The notes below the pieces were generated by a model. It had not been told where the DNA came from. It made no database searches and worked only from the letters and a program-made list of their open reading frames with translations. A stretch of 5,047 bases of DNA from an uncultured Prevotella sp. (GTDB lineage Bacteria > Bacteroidota > Bacteroidia > Bacteroidales > Bacteroidaceae), in assembly GCA_958369755.1 (NCBI GenBank), contig CATXJC010000077.1, forward strand, positions 1-5,047. The letters run 5' to 3'. This document shows, piece by piece, positions 1 to 4,986 of the stretch; positions within the stretch are counted from its first letter, which is position 1, and each line of letters begins with the position of its first letter. Both the position numbers and the translations under genes were made by a program.

Positions 1-2
1 AT

Positions 3-246
3 ATGCTGACAAAAGATCTCATCGACCAGGAATAAAGTACAGTACACCCATGGGGAAGACCTATAGCTGATAGCATGGGATGCAACCTGCAGCAGAAAGA
101 TGTCATCATCTCCAAAGCCATTCTTCATGTGTTGGAAAGACTAGCTATGTCACTCAATAGTTATGGGCTTGACCTGGCAGAACATTGTATCAGTTGCCCG
201 CCAGCTTGACAAACTGGAGAAAATCATCAAGGAGCTGAGTAAATAA
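3..246 (+). pseudogene. decayed 3' end of an unrecognised gene
   Basis: Two reading frames join into one plausible protein tail. The frame starting at position 3 reads MLTKDLIDQE, meets TAA at 33-35, then continues open (STVHPWGRPIADSMG, then DVIISKAILHVLERLAMSLN) until about 168. From there the sense continues one base later, in the frame holding TWQNIVSVARQLDKLEK and ending at TAA 244-246. One in-frame stop plus one single-base insertion explains this. The last 20 residues have a leucine/lysine heptad-like pattern that suggests an amphipathic helix. The stop lies a few bases from a strong terminator, as expected for a true gene end. The gene probably began left of the window. I do not recognise the family. 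A coincidence of short open stretches is possible, so confidence is moderate. Confidence 0.42.
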
Positions 247-248
247 AA

Positions 249-283
249 AAAAGATGACCTCGCAAAATGCGGGGTCATCTTTT
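249..283 (+). terminator. rho-independent terminator, bidirectional
   Basis: A 16-bp stem (249-264 with 268-283) has one T-G wobble and the triloop AAA. It is preceded by a run of A and ends in TTTT, so it can terminate transcription in both directions. It begins three bases after the stop codon of the decayed gene and insulates it from the repeat-rich region on the right. Confidence 0.85.
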
Positions 284-397
284 CTGTAATCAAGGATTAT
301 CTATCAATAGAGCATGCCAAACATCCATAACGGAATGATGTTGCCATAACCCTATGATGATGCAAAAAAGAAATTAACCTCTTTTTCGCACACGTAT
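284..397. other. intergenic stretch, no gene seen
   Basis: No credible coding sequence is visible. The only structure is an imperfect 11-bp inverted repeat (361-371 with 380-390, one mismatch, 8-nt loop) built on TGCAAAAAAGA and TCTTTTTCGCA. It could be a weak hairpin just outside the repeat-built element that follows. Confidence 0.5.
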
Positions 398-408
398 ATT
401 TTTTTTTA

Positions 409-432
409 GAAAAAAGTCTCATAGTCTCATTT
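409..432 (+). repeat. left terminal inverted repeat
   Basis: This 24-bp arm reads GAAAAAAG followed by two tandem copies of the octamer containing TCTCAT, at 415-422 and 423-430, and ends in TTT. It is identical to the reverse complement of 977-1000. The tandem doubling of the octamer at both ends suggests a binding site for a dimeric protein, which is an inference. Confidence 0.9.
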
Positions 433-450
433 GTAGCCGCAAATATCACG

Positions 451-467
451 TTATATCGTTGATATAA
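451..467. repeat. 7-bp inverted repeat inside the element
   Basis: TTATATC and GATATAA are perfect complements separated by GTT. It lies between the left terminal repeat and the 21-bp tandem repeats. It could be a small operator-like site. In AT-rich DNA such a match may also be chance. Confidence 0.35.
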
Positions 468-507
468 AGATGTTTATAACTAATGAGACTTCTTGCAAAA
501 AGTAGAA

Positions 508-560
508 AGAAGTATCATAGAAGTATCATTAAAAATCATAGAAGTATCATTAAAGATAAT
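508..560 (+). repeat. 21-bp tandem repeat with a leading partial copy
   Basis: Two 21-bp units (519-539 and 540-560) differ at only two positions. Each starts AGAAGTATCATTAAA. An 11-base partial copy (AGAAGTATCAT) directly precedes them at 508-518. The unit contains AGTATCAT, a one-base variant of the AGTCTCAT word in the terminal repeats, and its reverse complement reappears at 868-878 in the right half of the element. Confidence 0.88.
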
Positions 561-643
561 ACAAAGCATGCGAAAAGCCAGTTTAAACGTTTTAAATATC
601 GCAAAGAATCAAAAGAATATTGCCCAAAAATAAGTCCGATGTT

Positions 644-682
644 TGGGCACTCGTTGCCCACATTGTGGGCAACGAGTGCCCA
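644..682. repeat. perfect 39-nt palindrome (19-bp arms, one central base)
   Basis: Arms 644-662 and 664-682 are exact reverse complements around T663. The outer arm reads TGGGCACTCGTTGCCC. As RNA this gives an 18-bp hairpin with a 3-nt loop, and as DNA it could extrude a cruciform. It is GC-rich within AT-rich surroundings and has no T-tract after it, so it does not look like a terminator. A second perfect palindrome, CCCAGTACTGGG, overlaps it at 679-690. A third hairpin, TGCCCGT/ACGGGCA, follows at 699-715. Confidence 0.93.
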
Positions 683-754
683 GTACTGGGGCTACGGATG
701 CCCGTGTAACGGGCACAGAAGGACCAACCGAAGGGCATAGAGGGACCATCTGAA
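645..754. repeat. array of five 22-bp repeats (GGGCA-N5-TGCCC type)
   Basis: GGGCA starts at 645, 667, 711 and 733, with GGGCT at 689, an exact 22-bp period over five units. Within units one to three the complementary word TGCCC starts ten bases into the unit (655, 677, 699), so each of these units is itself a small hairpin. In units four and five that place is taken by GGACC (721, 743). A weaker possible sixth unit lies to the left (623-644). Because 22 is not a multiple of three, the periodicity is not that of a protein repeat. It equals about two turns of the helix, so identical sites would face the same side of the DNA. Iteron-like protein binding is possible but inferred. Confidence 0.8.
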
Positions 755-776
755 GAACTGACTTTTCCTGATTTCA

Positions 777-848
777 GTAGACACTTTTTTACTTTATAAA
801 CTAGAAAGGTAGACACTATCAATTTCATAAAACTGAAATAGTAGACGC
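777..848 (+). repeat. three GTAGAC repeats at exact 32-bp spacing
   Basis: GTAGACAC starts at 777 and 809, and GTAGACGC at 841, each 32 bp apart. The AT-rich spacers are related too: one reads ACTTTATAAACTAGAAAG and the other ATTTCATAAAACTGAAAT before the next GTAGAC. This looks like a diverged 32-bp tandem duplication and not a CRISPR array, because the conserved word is short and the spacers resemble each other. Confidence 0.65.
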
Positions 849-888
849 ATTAGCTAAAAGTGCAGTCAATGATACTTCCATGATACAT

Positions 889-928
889 CAATGAGACTTC
901 TCTGCGCTAAAACAGAGAAGTCTCATTG
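889..928. repeat. perfect 16-bp inverted repeat (hairpin) in the right half of the element
   Basis: CAATGAGACTTCTCTG (889-904) and its exact complement (913-928) flank the 8-nt loop CGCTAAAA. Each arm contains the element's ATGAGACT/AGTCTCAT word. The sequence after it is AT-rich, but there is no continuous T-run, so terminator activity is doubtful. The same ATGAGACTTCT string occurs singly at 483-493 in the left half. Confidence 0.85.
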
Positions 929-976
929 TTGCTAATTCTTTATATAACAAGTGCTTAAACTATATTTTTTAAACAA

Positions 977-1000
977 AAATGAGACTATGAGACTTTTTTC
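977..1000 (-). repeat. right terminal inverted repeat
   Basis: This arm is identical over 24 bp to the reverse complement of 409-432. It contains tandem ATGAGACT octamers at 979-986 and 987-994 followed by TTTTTC. The following bases GCTAAAAAAC resemble the inverted DNA outside the left arm, so the similarity extends imperfectly beyond the perfect part. Confidence 0.9.
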
Positions 1001-1082
1001 GCTAAAAAACTTTTTTCACGTATGTGGTCGATGCCTATCTATAGTGATTGCCAAAAGTAAGGCTTCATTTCACATACTTTCA

Positions 1083-1125
1083 TTTAGTTTAGCCCCATAC
1101 ATAGAGGTTTTCGCCCTAAACTAAA
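1083..1125. promoter_or_regulatory. 10-bp inverted repeat upstream of the AlbA_2 gene, possible operator
   Basis: TTTAGTTTAG (1083-1092) and CTAAACTAAA (1116-1125) are perfect complements separated by 23 bases. The repeat lies about 60-100 bp upstream of the promoter word at 1187. It is followed by A's, not T's, on the plus strand, so it is not a terminator for rightward transcription. An operator or recombination site are possible readings. Nothing in the sequence decides between them. Confidence 0.4.
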
Positions 1126-1186
1126 AAAATCACAAAGAAAATATATTTTCCTCCTGAATATATTCCCTATTCTCAAAGAAAAATAT

Positions 1187-1194
1187 TATCTTTG
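1187..1194 (+). promoter_or_regulatory. Bacteroidetes-type -7 promoter element for the AlbA_2 gene
   Basis: TATCTTTG matches the TAnnTTTG consensus of the Bacteroidetes primary sigma factor. It lies 27 bases before the ATG at 1222, giving a leader of roughly 20 nt. No clear TTG-type -33 element is seen at the expected distance, so the promoter may be weak or need an activator. The leader (AACAAGTAAAC) has no Shine-Dalgarno site, which is normal in this phylum. Confidence 0.6.
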
Positions 1195-1221
1195 TAGCTG
1201 TTTAAAGATTAACAAGTAAAC

Positions 1222-2853
1222 ATGAATACAGAGCAACAAAAGATAGAATACAAGAGTCTGCAAAAGATTCGAACAGGAGAGAAAGGATTCAAAGAGCTCT
1301 CCACTACTTGTGTGGCTTTAGCCAATGCACAAGGTGGACAAATTATGATTGGCGTAGAAGACAAGACAAAGAAGCCTGCTCCCAATCAGGTTATACCGCA
1401 AGAAGAGGCAAATAGTGCTGTTACAAGATTGCGTGGACTCTGTTTCAACGTAGGTCTTGCTGTAGGCGACGTTTGTGCAGACGAAACTGGCAGCCAGTAC
1501 TTTGCCATCACAGTATTCCCTTCACTCCATTCATATGCCACCACTTCTGATGGCAAAATGTACATCCGTGTCGCAGACAAATGCGAGCCTGTGCGTAGTG
1601 AAGATATTCAACGTGTAGGAGAAGAGAAGGGAGCTTTCCAATGGGAACTTGTGCCAACACGATTTGAATTGGAAGATGAGAATAAGACGAATCTCTCTAA
1701 ATTCGCTAATGATATACGCCAATCTGATAGAGTGAAGCAGCATATCAAGCAGCTCGACGATATGGAAATTGGCGAACAGTACCATCTTCTTGACGGCAAC
1801 AAGATGACTAATCTTGGTGTCTTATGGATTGGTACAGCCAAACAGCGTAGCCGTATTTGCTATCCTATCACTGTGCAATATATCGTATATGATGACTTGG
1901 AGAACAAAACCAACAAATTGGAATGGCGTGACAATACACGTAATCCGAAAGAACTTTTGGAAGATATTATGGACAAGGCTGTAGAGTTGACCTATAGCTA
2001 TGAGATGCCTAATGGACTCTTCCGTAAGACAGTACGCTATTATAACGAGAACTTAATCAGAGAGTTGCTTGTTAACAGTTTGGCTCATAGTTCAAGAACC
2101 ATCTCTAACGACATCACAATCAAGGTGTATCCAGGTTATATCAGCATCTCCAATCCTGGTGGTCTCCCTTTGGGTGTAACCAAAGACAACATCCTTCATA
2201 CTAAGCACAGACGTAATCCGAATATGATTGAGATACTGACTGCACTTGGATTGATGGAAGGTGAGGGCTCTGGCTATGACTTGATTTATGAGTTGGATGC
2301 CGTTGAAGCAAAGAAACAACCAGAGATAGAATCAACATTCAATACTGTCACTGTATATCAAAGTGCAGAGATTACGGATAAAGAAGTTGTTCGCCTGATG
2401 GATTATGTTGACCATAATTATCAGCTTTCCCAAAAGAACAAGATAGCTTTCGGCATCATAGCCAGAGAGAAACGCATTGCGACAACAGACTTGTCTAAGA
2501 CTCTTCAACTCACTGCGGAAGAACGACTTAGAAGCTATGTGGACAATTTGGATAAGAATCACTTAATAACAAAAAGTGGTGCGACAAAAGGGGCATACTA
2601 TCAAATCAACCCTACACTATTAACGAATGCAAAATCCAATATTGTCACAACGCTAAGAACTATAGAGCCATATGTTCTGAAAGCCCTTATCAAAGAGGAC
2701 TTACACAGATATCCGATGAGTAAAATTTCTGAAATAGCAAGTAGAATTCCTGATGTTGAGCTCAAAGAAATTCGCAAGATAGTTTATTCTATGGTCGGAA
2801 CCGAAATAGCGAAGAAAGGCGCTCGCGTAGATTGCAGATACTATTTAATTTGA
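1222..2853 (+). CDS. AlbA_2 (Schlafen-like) DNA-binding domain / GHKL ATP-binding protein
   Basis: The protein has 543 residues. The AlbA_2 domain spans about 7-125: IEYK at 8-11, ALANAQGGQIMIGVED at 32-47, YIRV at 114-117. A RecG-C-terminal-like HATPase_c_4 domain spans about 270-360: RELLVNSLAH with the N-box Asn285, ISNPGGLP with Asn311, and the glycine-rich loop EGEGSGYDL at 346-354. The last 150 residues look like one or two winged-helix segments (REKRIATTDLSKTL, then SKISEIASRI). Known: this architecture is annotated as putative transcriptional regulator or ATP-dependent helicase RecG-related, although no helicase motor is present. Its targets are unknown. The usual HRDY after the N-box is replaced by HSSR. 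The start is firm, because AlbA_2 begins within the first ten codons and the ATG follows a -7 element. The gene is probably monocistronic and lies directly right of the repeat-built element. A role in regulation or defence is inference only. Confidence 0.9.
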   Translation: MNTEQQKIEYKSLQKIRTGEKGFKELSTTCVALANAQGGQIMIGVEDKTKKPAPNQVIPQEEANSAVTRLRGLCFNVGLAVGDVCADETGSQYFAITVFPSLHSYATTSDGKMYIRVADKCEPVRSEDIQRVGEEKGAFQWELVPTRFELEDENKTNLSKFANDIRQSDRVKQHIKQLDDMEIGEQYHLLDGNKMTNLGVLWIGTAKQRSRICYPITVQYIVYDDLENKTNKLEWRDNTRNPKELLEDIMDKAVELTYSYEMPNGLFRKTVRYYNENLIRELLVNSLAHSSRTISNDITIKVYPGYISISNPGGLPLGVTKDNILHTKHRRNPNMIEILTALGLMEGEGSGYDLIYELDAVEAKKQPEIESTFNTVTVYQSAEITDKEVVRLMDYVDHNYQLSQKNKIAFGIIAREKRIATTDLSKTLQLTAEERLRSYVDNLDKNHLITKSGATKGAYYQINPTLLTNAKSNIVTTLRTIEPYVLKALIKEDLHRYPMSKISEIASRIPDVELKEIRKIVYSMVGTEIAKKGARVDCRYYLI

Positions 2854-2928
2854 TGGCTAATAAAAAAATAATCGAAAAATGAATTTTTGTTAATAGATTT
2901 GCAATAATTTGATTATCAGATAGATGTA

Positions 2929-2983
2929 TTTTTCTTATCCTTTTATTTTTAGTTAAACACAGAAAATAAAATAATAAGAAAAA
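2929..2983. terminator. AT-rich hairpin after the AlbA_2 gene, possible weak terminator
   Basis: The arms 2929-2949 and 2963-2983 pair over 21 bp with two adjacent mismatches (the left arm starts TTTTTCTTAT) around a 13-nt loop. The stem is almost all A-T and has no T-tract after it on the plus strand. It could slow or end transcription from the gene 75 bases upstream, but it is less convincing than the GC-containing terminators elsewhere. The DNA from 2854 to 2983 is strikingly AT-rich and otherwise featureless. Confidence 0.35.
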
Positions 2984-3029
2984 GGCACCACCGATTACAT
3001 CCTATAAACTCTTTGATAAACGTTGATAG

Positions 3030-3080
3030 AGTGATAAAATTCCCTTCAAGGTATTGGGTACACAGTTCTATACAGAATAA
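3030..3080 (+). pseudogene. possible coding remnant ending at a terminator
   Basis: The frame ending at TAA 3078-3080 reads SDKIPFKVLGTQFYTE. Upstream in the same frame are two stops (3024-3029), then KKKAPPITSYKLFDKR. The remnant stop overlaps the first bases of a strong hairpin terminator, which resembles the 3' end of a former gene. The stretch is too short to name and may be chance. Confidence 0.2.
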
Positions 3081-3111
3081 ATCCCGAAATCGCTTGGCGG
3101 TTTCGGGATTT
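3079..3111 (+). terminator. rho-independent terminator upstream of the AAA-ATPase-like gene
   Basis: AAATCCCGAAA (3079-3089) pairs perfectly with TTTCGGGATTT (3101-3111). The stem can extend inward by a T-G wobble and CGC/GCG to about 15 bp with the triloop TTG, and two further T's follow. It would stop transcripts arriving from the left just before the promoter of the next gene, so the AAA-ATPase-like gene is likely insulated from its neighbour. Confidence 0.75.
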
Positions 3112-3124
3112 TTGCTTATCTTTG
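3094..3124 (+). promoter_or_regulatory. promoter of the AAA-ATPase-like gene, overlapping a terminator
   Basis: The -7 element TATCTTTG (3117-3124) is a full match to TAnnTTTG. A TTG at 3094-3096, 20 bases upstream, fits the -33 position and sits in the loop of the terminator hairpin. Predicted leader length to the ATG at 3153 is about 20 nt. The leader has no Shine-Dalgarno site. Confidence 0.65.
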
Positions 3125-3152
3125 CCAACGTTAATGGTAAATAGTTGATAAT

Positions 3153-4724
3153 ATGGCAACGAAGTTATATCCAATAGGCATGCAGACCTTCTCTGAGATT
3201 CGAGAGGAGGACTTTCTCTATGTAGATAAGACGGAGTACATCTATCGTATGACTCATACGAGTGGTAAGTATTTCTTCTTGGCGCGTCCACGTCGTTTCG
3301 GAAAGTCACTCCTCGTCTCTACTATGCAGAGCTATTTCGAGGGAAAGAAGGAACTCTTTAAGGGGCTTGCCATCGAAAAGCTAGAAATAGATTGGACGGA
3401 ATATCCTGTGCTTCATTTTAGTTTGGCAGGTGGAAAGCACATGGAGAAAGACCAATTGGTGCGCTATCTCTTATATATATTAAAGGTAAATGAAGAAAAA
3501 TTTGGCATCGTCAATGATTCTCCTGACCCGAATGTCCGTATGCTTAATTTAATAAAAACGGTATATGAGCAGACTGGGCAGAAGGTCGTTGTGCTCATCG
3601 ATGAATACGATGCTCCTTTGCTTGATGTGGTGCACGAGGATACCAGCTTGGGCGTCTTAAGGGAGGTGATGCGCAATTTCTATAGTCCCCTAAAGGATAG
3701 CGACCGAATGCTGCGTTTCGTCTTCTTGACAGGCATCACCAAGTTCTCGCAACTTAGTATCTTCAGTGAACTCAATAATATTACTAATGTGAGTATGGAT
3801 ACAGAATATGCTGGCATTTGCGGCATTACCAAGGAGGAACTTGTGACAGAAATGCATGAAGATATTCAGCAGATGGCAGATGTGTTGGGCTTGTCGTATG
3901 ATAAAACTTTGGAAAAGTTGAAGGAAAATTATGATGGCTATCATTTCGCTTGGCCTTCTTCTGACATATTCAATCCATACAGTTTGCTCACTTGCTTTTC
4001 AAAGCGAAAGGTTGATTCCTATTGGTTTGGCTCAGGCACTCCTACTTATCTCCTTAATATGATGCGGAAATATGACTTTACACCGATTGACCTGGGTGAA
4101 CAGATGGATGCATCAAAGGATGATTTCGATGCAGCCACTGAGACGATGACTACTATCATGCCTTTGCTTTATCAGAGTGGTTATATCACTATCAAGAATT
4201 ATGATCCGGAAACGGAACTCTATACCTTGGCTCTGCCTAACAAAGAAGTGAGGATAGGTTTGTATCGCAGTATGTTGCCGCATTATTTGGCGGCAAAGTC
4301 TGCAATGTGCAATACGACCGTGGCCAAGATGTCGGCTCTTATCAATAAGGGTAATATGGATGGTGCTCTTCAGCTATTGAAAACGTTCTGGGAGACGGTA
4401 CCTTATTGCGATAATACCGATTATGAGGGGCATTATCAGCAGACAATGTATATCATCTTTGCCCTGCTTACGAATTTCCGTATATTGGTGGAACAGCATA
4501 CTTTCCGGGGAAGAACAGACATTACGATGGAAACAAAGGATACCATCTATGTGATAGAACTGAAATTTAATAAGTCAGCACAAGAGGCTCTTGACCAAAT
4601 CAACAACAAGCATTATGCTGATGCTTTTGCCCTAAAAGGCAAAAACGTGGAAAAGATTGGTATGAACTTTATGATTGATGAAGATAAGACTATCGTATTG
4701 GATTGGGTAAAATATTCCTGCTAA
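3153..4724 (+). CDS. AAA-ATPase-like protein with C-terminal PD-(D/E)XK nuclease domain (DUF1703 family)
   Basis: At 523 residues this is full length for its family. The N-terminal part (about 5-215) is the AAA-ATPase_like domain: LYPIGMQTFSEIREE and YVDKTEYI at the start, the family's modified Walker A RPRRFGKS (45-52, with Lys51), Walker B VVVLIDEYDAP (145-155), and sensor-like TGITKFS (193-199). DGYHF (261-265) and NPYSLL (274-279) are characteristic middle motifs. The C-terminal part (about 425-520) is the PD-(D/E)XK_9 nuclease fold: GRTD with Asp456, then IELKF with Glu469 and Lys471, followed by QINNKHYADA. All expected catalytic residues are present, so it appears intact. Known: the family is very abundant and multicopy in Bacteroidetes, and its physiological role is not settled. 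A link to mobile DNA or defence is speculation. The start is firm, because the conserved N-terminal motif begins within six codons. It is transcribed from its own promoter and closed by the terminator at 4723. Confidence 0.93.
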   Translation: MATKLYPIGMQTFSEIREEDFLYVDKTEYIYRMTHTSGKYFFLARPRRFGKSLLVSTMQSYFEGKKELFKGLAIEKLEIDWTEYPVLHFSLAGGKHMEKDQLVRYLLYILKVNEEKFGIVNDSPDPNVRMLNLIKTVYEQTGQKVVVLIDEYDAPLLDVVHEDTSLGVLREVMRNFYSPLKDSDRMLRFVFLTGITKFSQLSIFSELNNITNVSMDTEYAGICGITKEELVTEMHEDIQQMADVLGLSYDKTLEKLKENYDGYHFAWPSSDIFNPYSLLTCFSKRKVDSYWFGSGTPTYLLNMMRKYDFTPIDLGEQMDASKDDFDAATETMTTIMPLLYQSGYITIKNYDPETELYTLALPNKEVRIGLYRSMLPHYLAAKSAMCNTTVAKMSALINKGNMDGALQLLKTFWETVPYCDNTDYEGHYQQTMYIIFALLTNFRILVEQHTFRGRTDITMETKDTIYVIELKFNKSAQEALDQINNKHYADAFALKGKNVEKIGMNFMIDEDKTIVLDWVKYSC

Positions 4725-4768
4725 AAAATGAGGGTGTGTCATAAGTCCATGACACATCCTCATTTTTT
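4723..4768 (+). terminator. strong bidirectional rho-independent terminator
   Basis: A 20-bp stem (4723-4742 with 4749-4768) has a single G-T wobble and the 6-nt loop AAGTCC, and it is followed by a seven-T tract ending at 4769. The A-run at its left begins inside the stop codon of the AAA-ATPase-like gene, so the gene and its terminator overlap. The symmetry would also stop leftward transcription. Confidence 0.93.
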
Positions 4769-4930
4769 TCTTGTTGGATGCTGATAGCGGTGCAGGCAAT
4801 CAGCCTATGCTAGCAAGCAAGAGTGTGGAATATAATGGAAAAGCAGTAAGGCTGTAAGGGTACAGATGTAAGTGTTACATCATATTAAGAATTTGACACA
4901 TGTGAAAAAGCAGAATTCTACTTTTTTGCT
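4769..4930. other. intergenic region with a 17-nt inverted repeat
   Basis: No credible gene is present. GATGTAA and TTACATC (4865-4881) are perfect complements around GTG. They lie about 50 bp upstream of the -7 element at 4931, a suitable place for a regulator. Two 8-bp palindromes, CACATGTG (4897-4904) and AGAATTCT (4912-4919), lie between. A 27-codon open stretch ending at TAA 4855-4857 (part reads NQPMLASKSVEYNGKAVRL) could be debris of a gene, but it has no start and is not identifiable. Confidence 0.4.
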
Positions 4931-4938
4931 TACCTTTG
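4931..4938 (+). promoter_or_regulatory. Bacteroidetes-type -7 promoter element for the exported-protein gene
   Basis: TACCTTTG matches TAnnTTTG. It lies 48 bases before the ATG at 4987, giving an AT-rich leader of about 40 nt with no Shine-Dalgarno site. No clear -33 TTG is present at the usual spacing, so regulation by an upstream-bound protein is possible. Confidence 0.6.
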
Positions 4939-4986
4939 CATTCACAAATAACAATTTAATATACTATAATTAATTTAAATCATAAA

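Larger units (their letters stand above)
398..1016. mobile_element. putative MITE-like non-coding element, about 620 bp, built of nested repeats
   Basis: Seen directly: a perfect 24-bp inverted repeat (409-432 against 977-1000) encloses about 545 bp. The T-rich DNA just outside it is also similar when inverted (TTTTTTAG before the left arm, CTAAAAAA after the right arm). The heptamer CACGTAT abuts both sides (391-397 and 1017-1023), as a target-site duplication would. The interior carries 21-bp tandem repeats, a 22-bp repeat array, three GTAGAC words at 32-bp spacing and a 16-bp hairpin. The word AGTCTCAT, or ATGAGACT on the other strand, occurs seven times: 415, 423, 483, 891, 919, 979, 987. 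AGTATCAT, or its complement, occurs four more times: 511, 522, 543, 869. No transposase or convincing gene lies inside. Known: short elements with terminal inverted repeats and no transposase are called MITEs. Inferred: this is such an element. A large multi-site regulatory or replication locus is the alternative. The core of CACGTAT is palindromic, so the duplication is suggestive only. Confidence 0.45.

Noticed and set aside
483..740. 85-residue open frame on the plus strand inside the repeat element
   Set aside because: It begins within an ATGAGACT repeat, and its sequence is produced by the 21-bp repeats (HRSIIK twice) and the 22-bp palindromic array. No promoter word or recognisable domain is present, so it is probably not a gene.
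645..754. Plasmid-type replication origin with iterons
   Set aside because: The 22-bp period fits iterons, but no Rep gene, no clear DnaA box and no AT-rich melting region with 13-mer repeats could be identified, so it is not called an origin.
592..828. 78-residue open frame on the minus strand across the same array
   Set aside because: Its GHSLPT and WATSAQ words mirror those of the plus-strand frame only because the DNA there is palindromic. There is no independent sign of coding.
508..848. CRISPR array
   Set aside because: Repeat units are short, contiguous and of three different lengths (21, 22 and 32 bp). There are no unique spacers of constant length between long identical repeats, and no cas gene is visible.
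1386..1841. Minus-strand open frames within the AlbA_2 gene
   Set aside because: They are antisense to a well-supported domain-containing gene and show no start context or domain of their own.
1222..2853. RecG helicase
   Set aside because: The similarity is confined to the family often labelled RecG-related. There is no DEAD-type helicase motor, only AlbA_2 and GHKL ATP-binding regions.
4777..4857. Small gene downstream of the strong terminator
   Set aside because: The open stretch of 27 codons lacks a convincing start and promoter and starts right after the terminator T-tract. This length is expected by chance.
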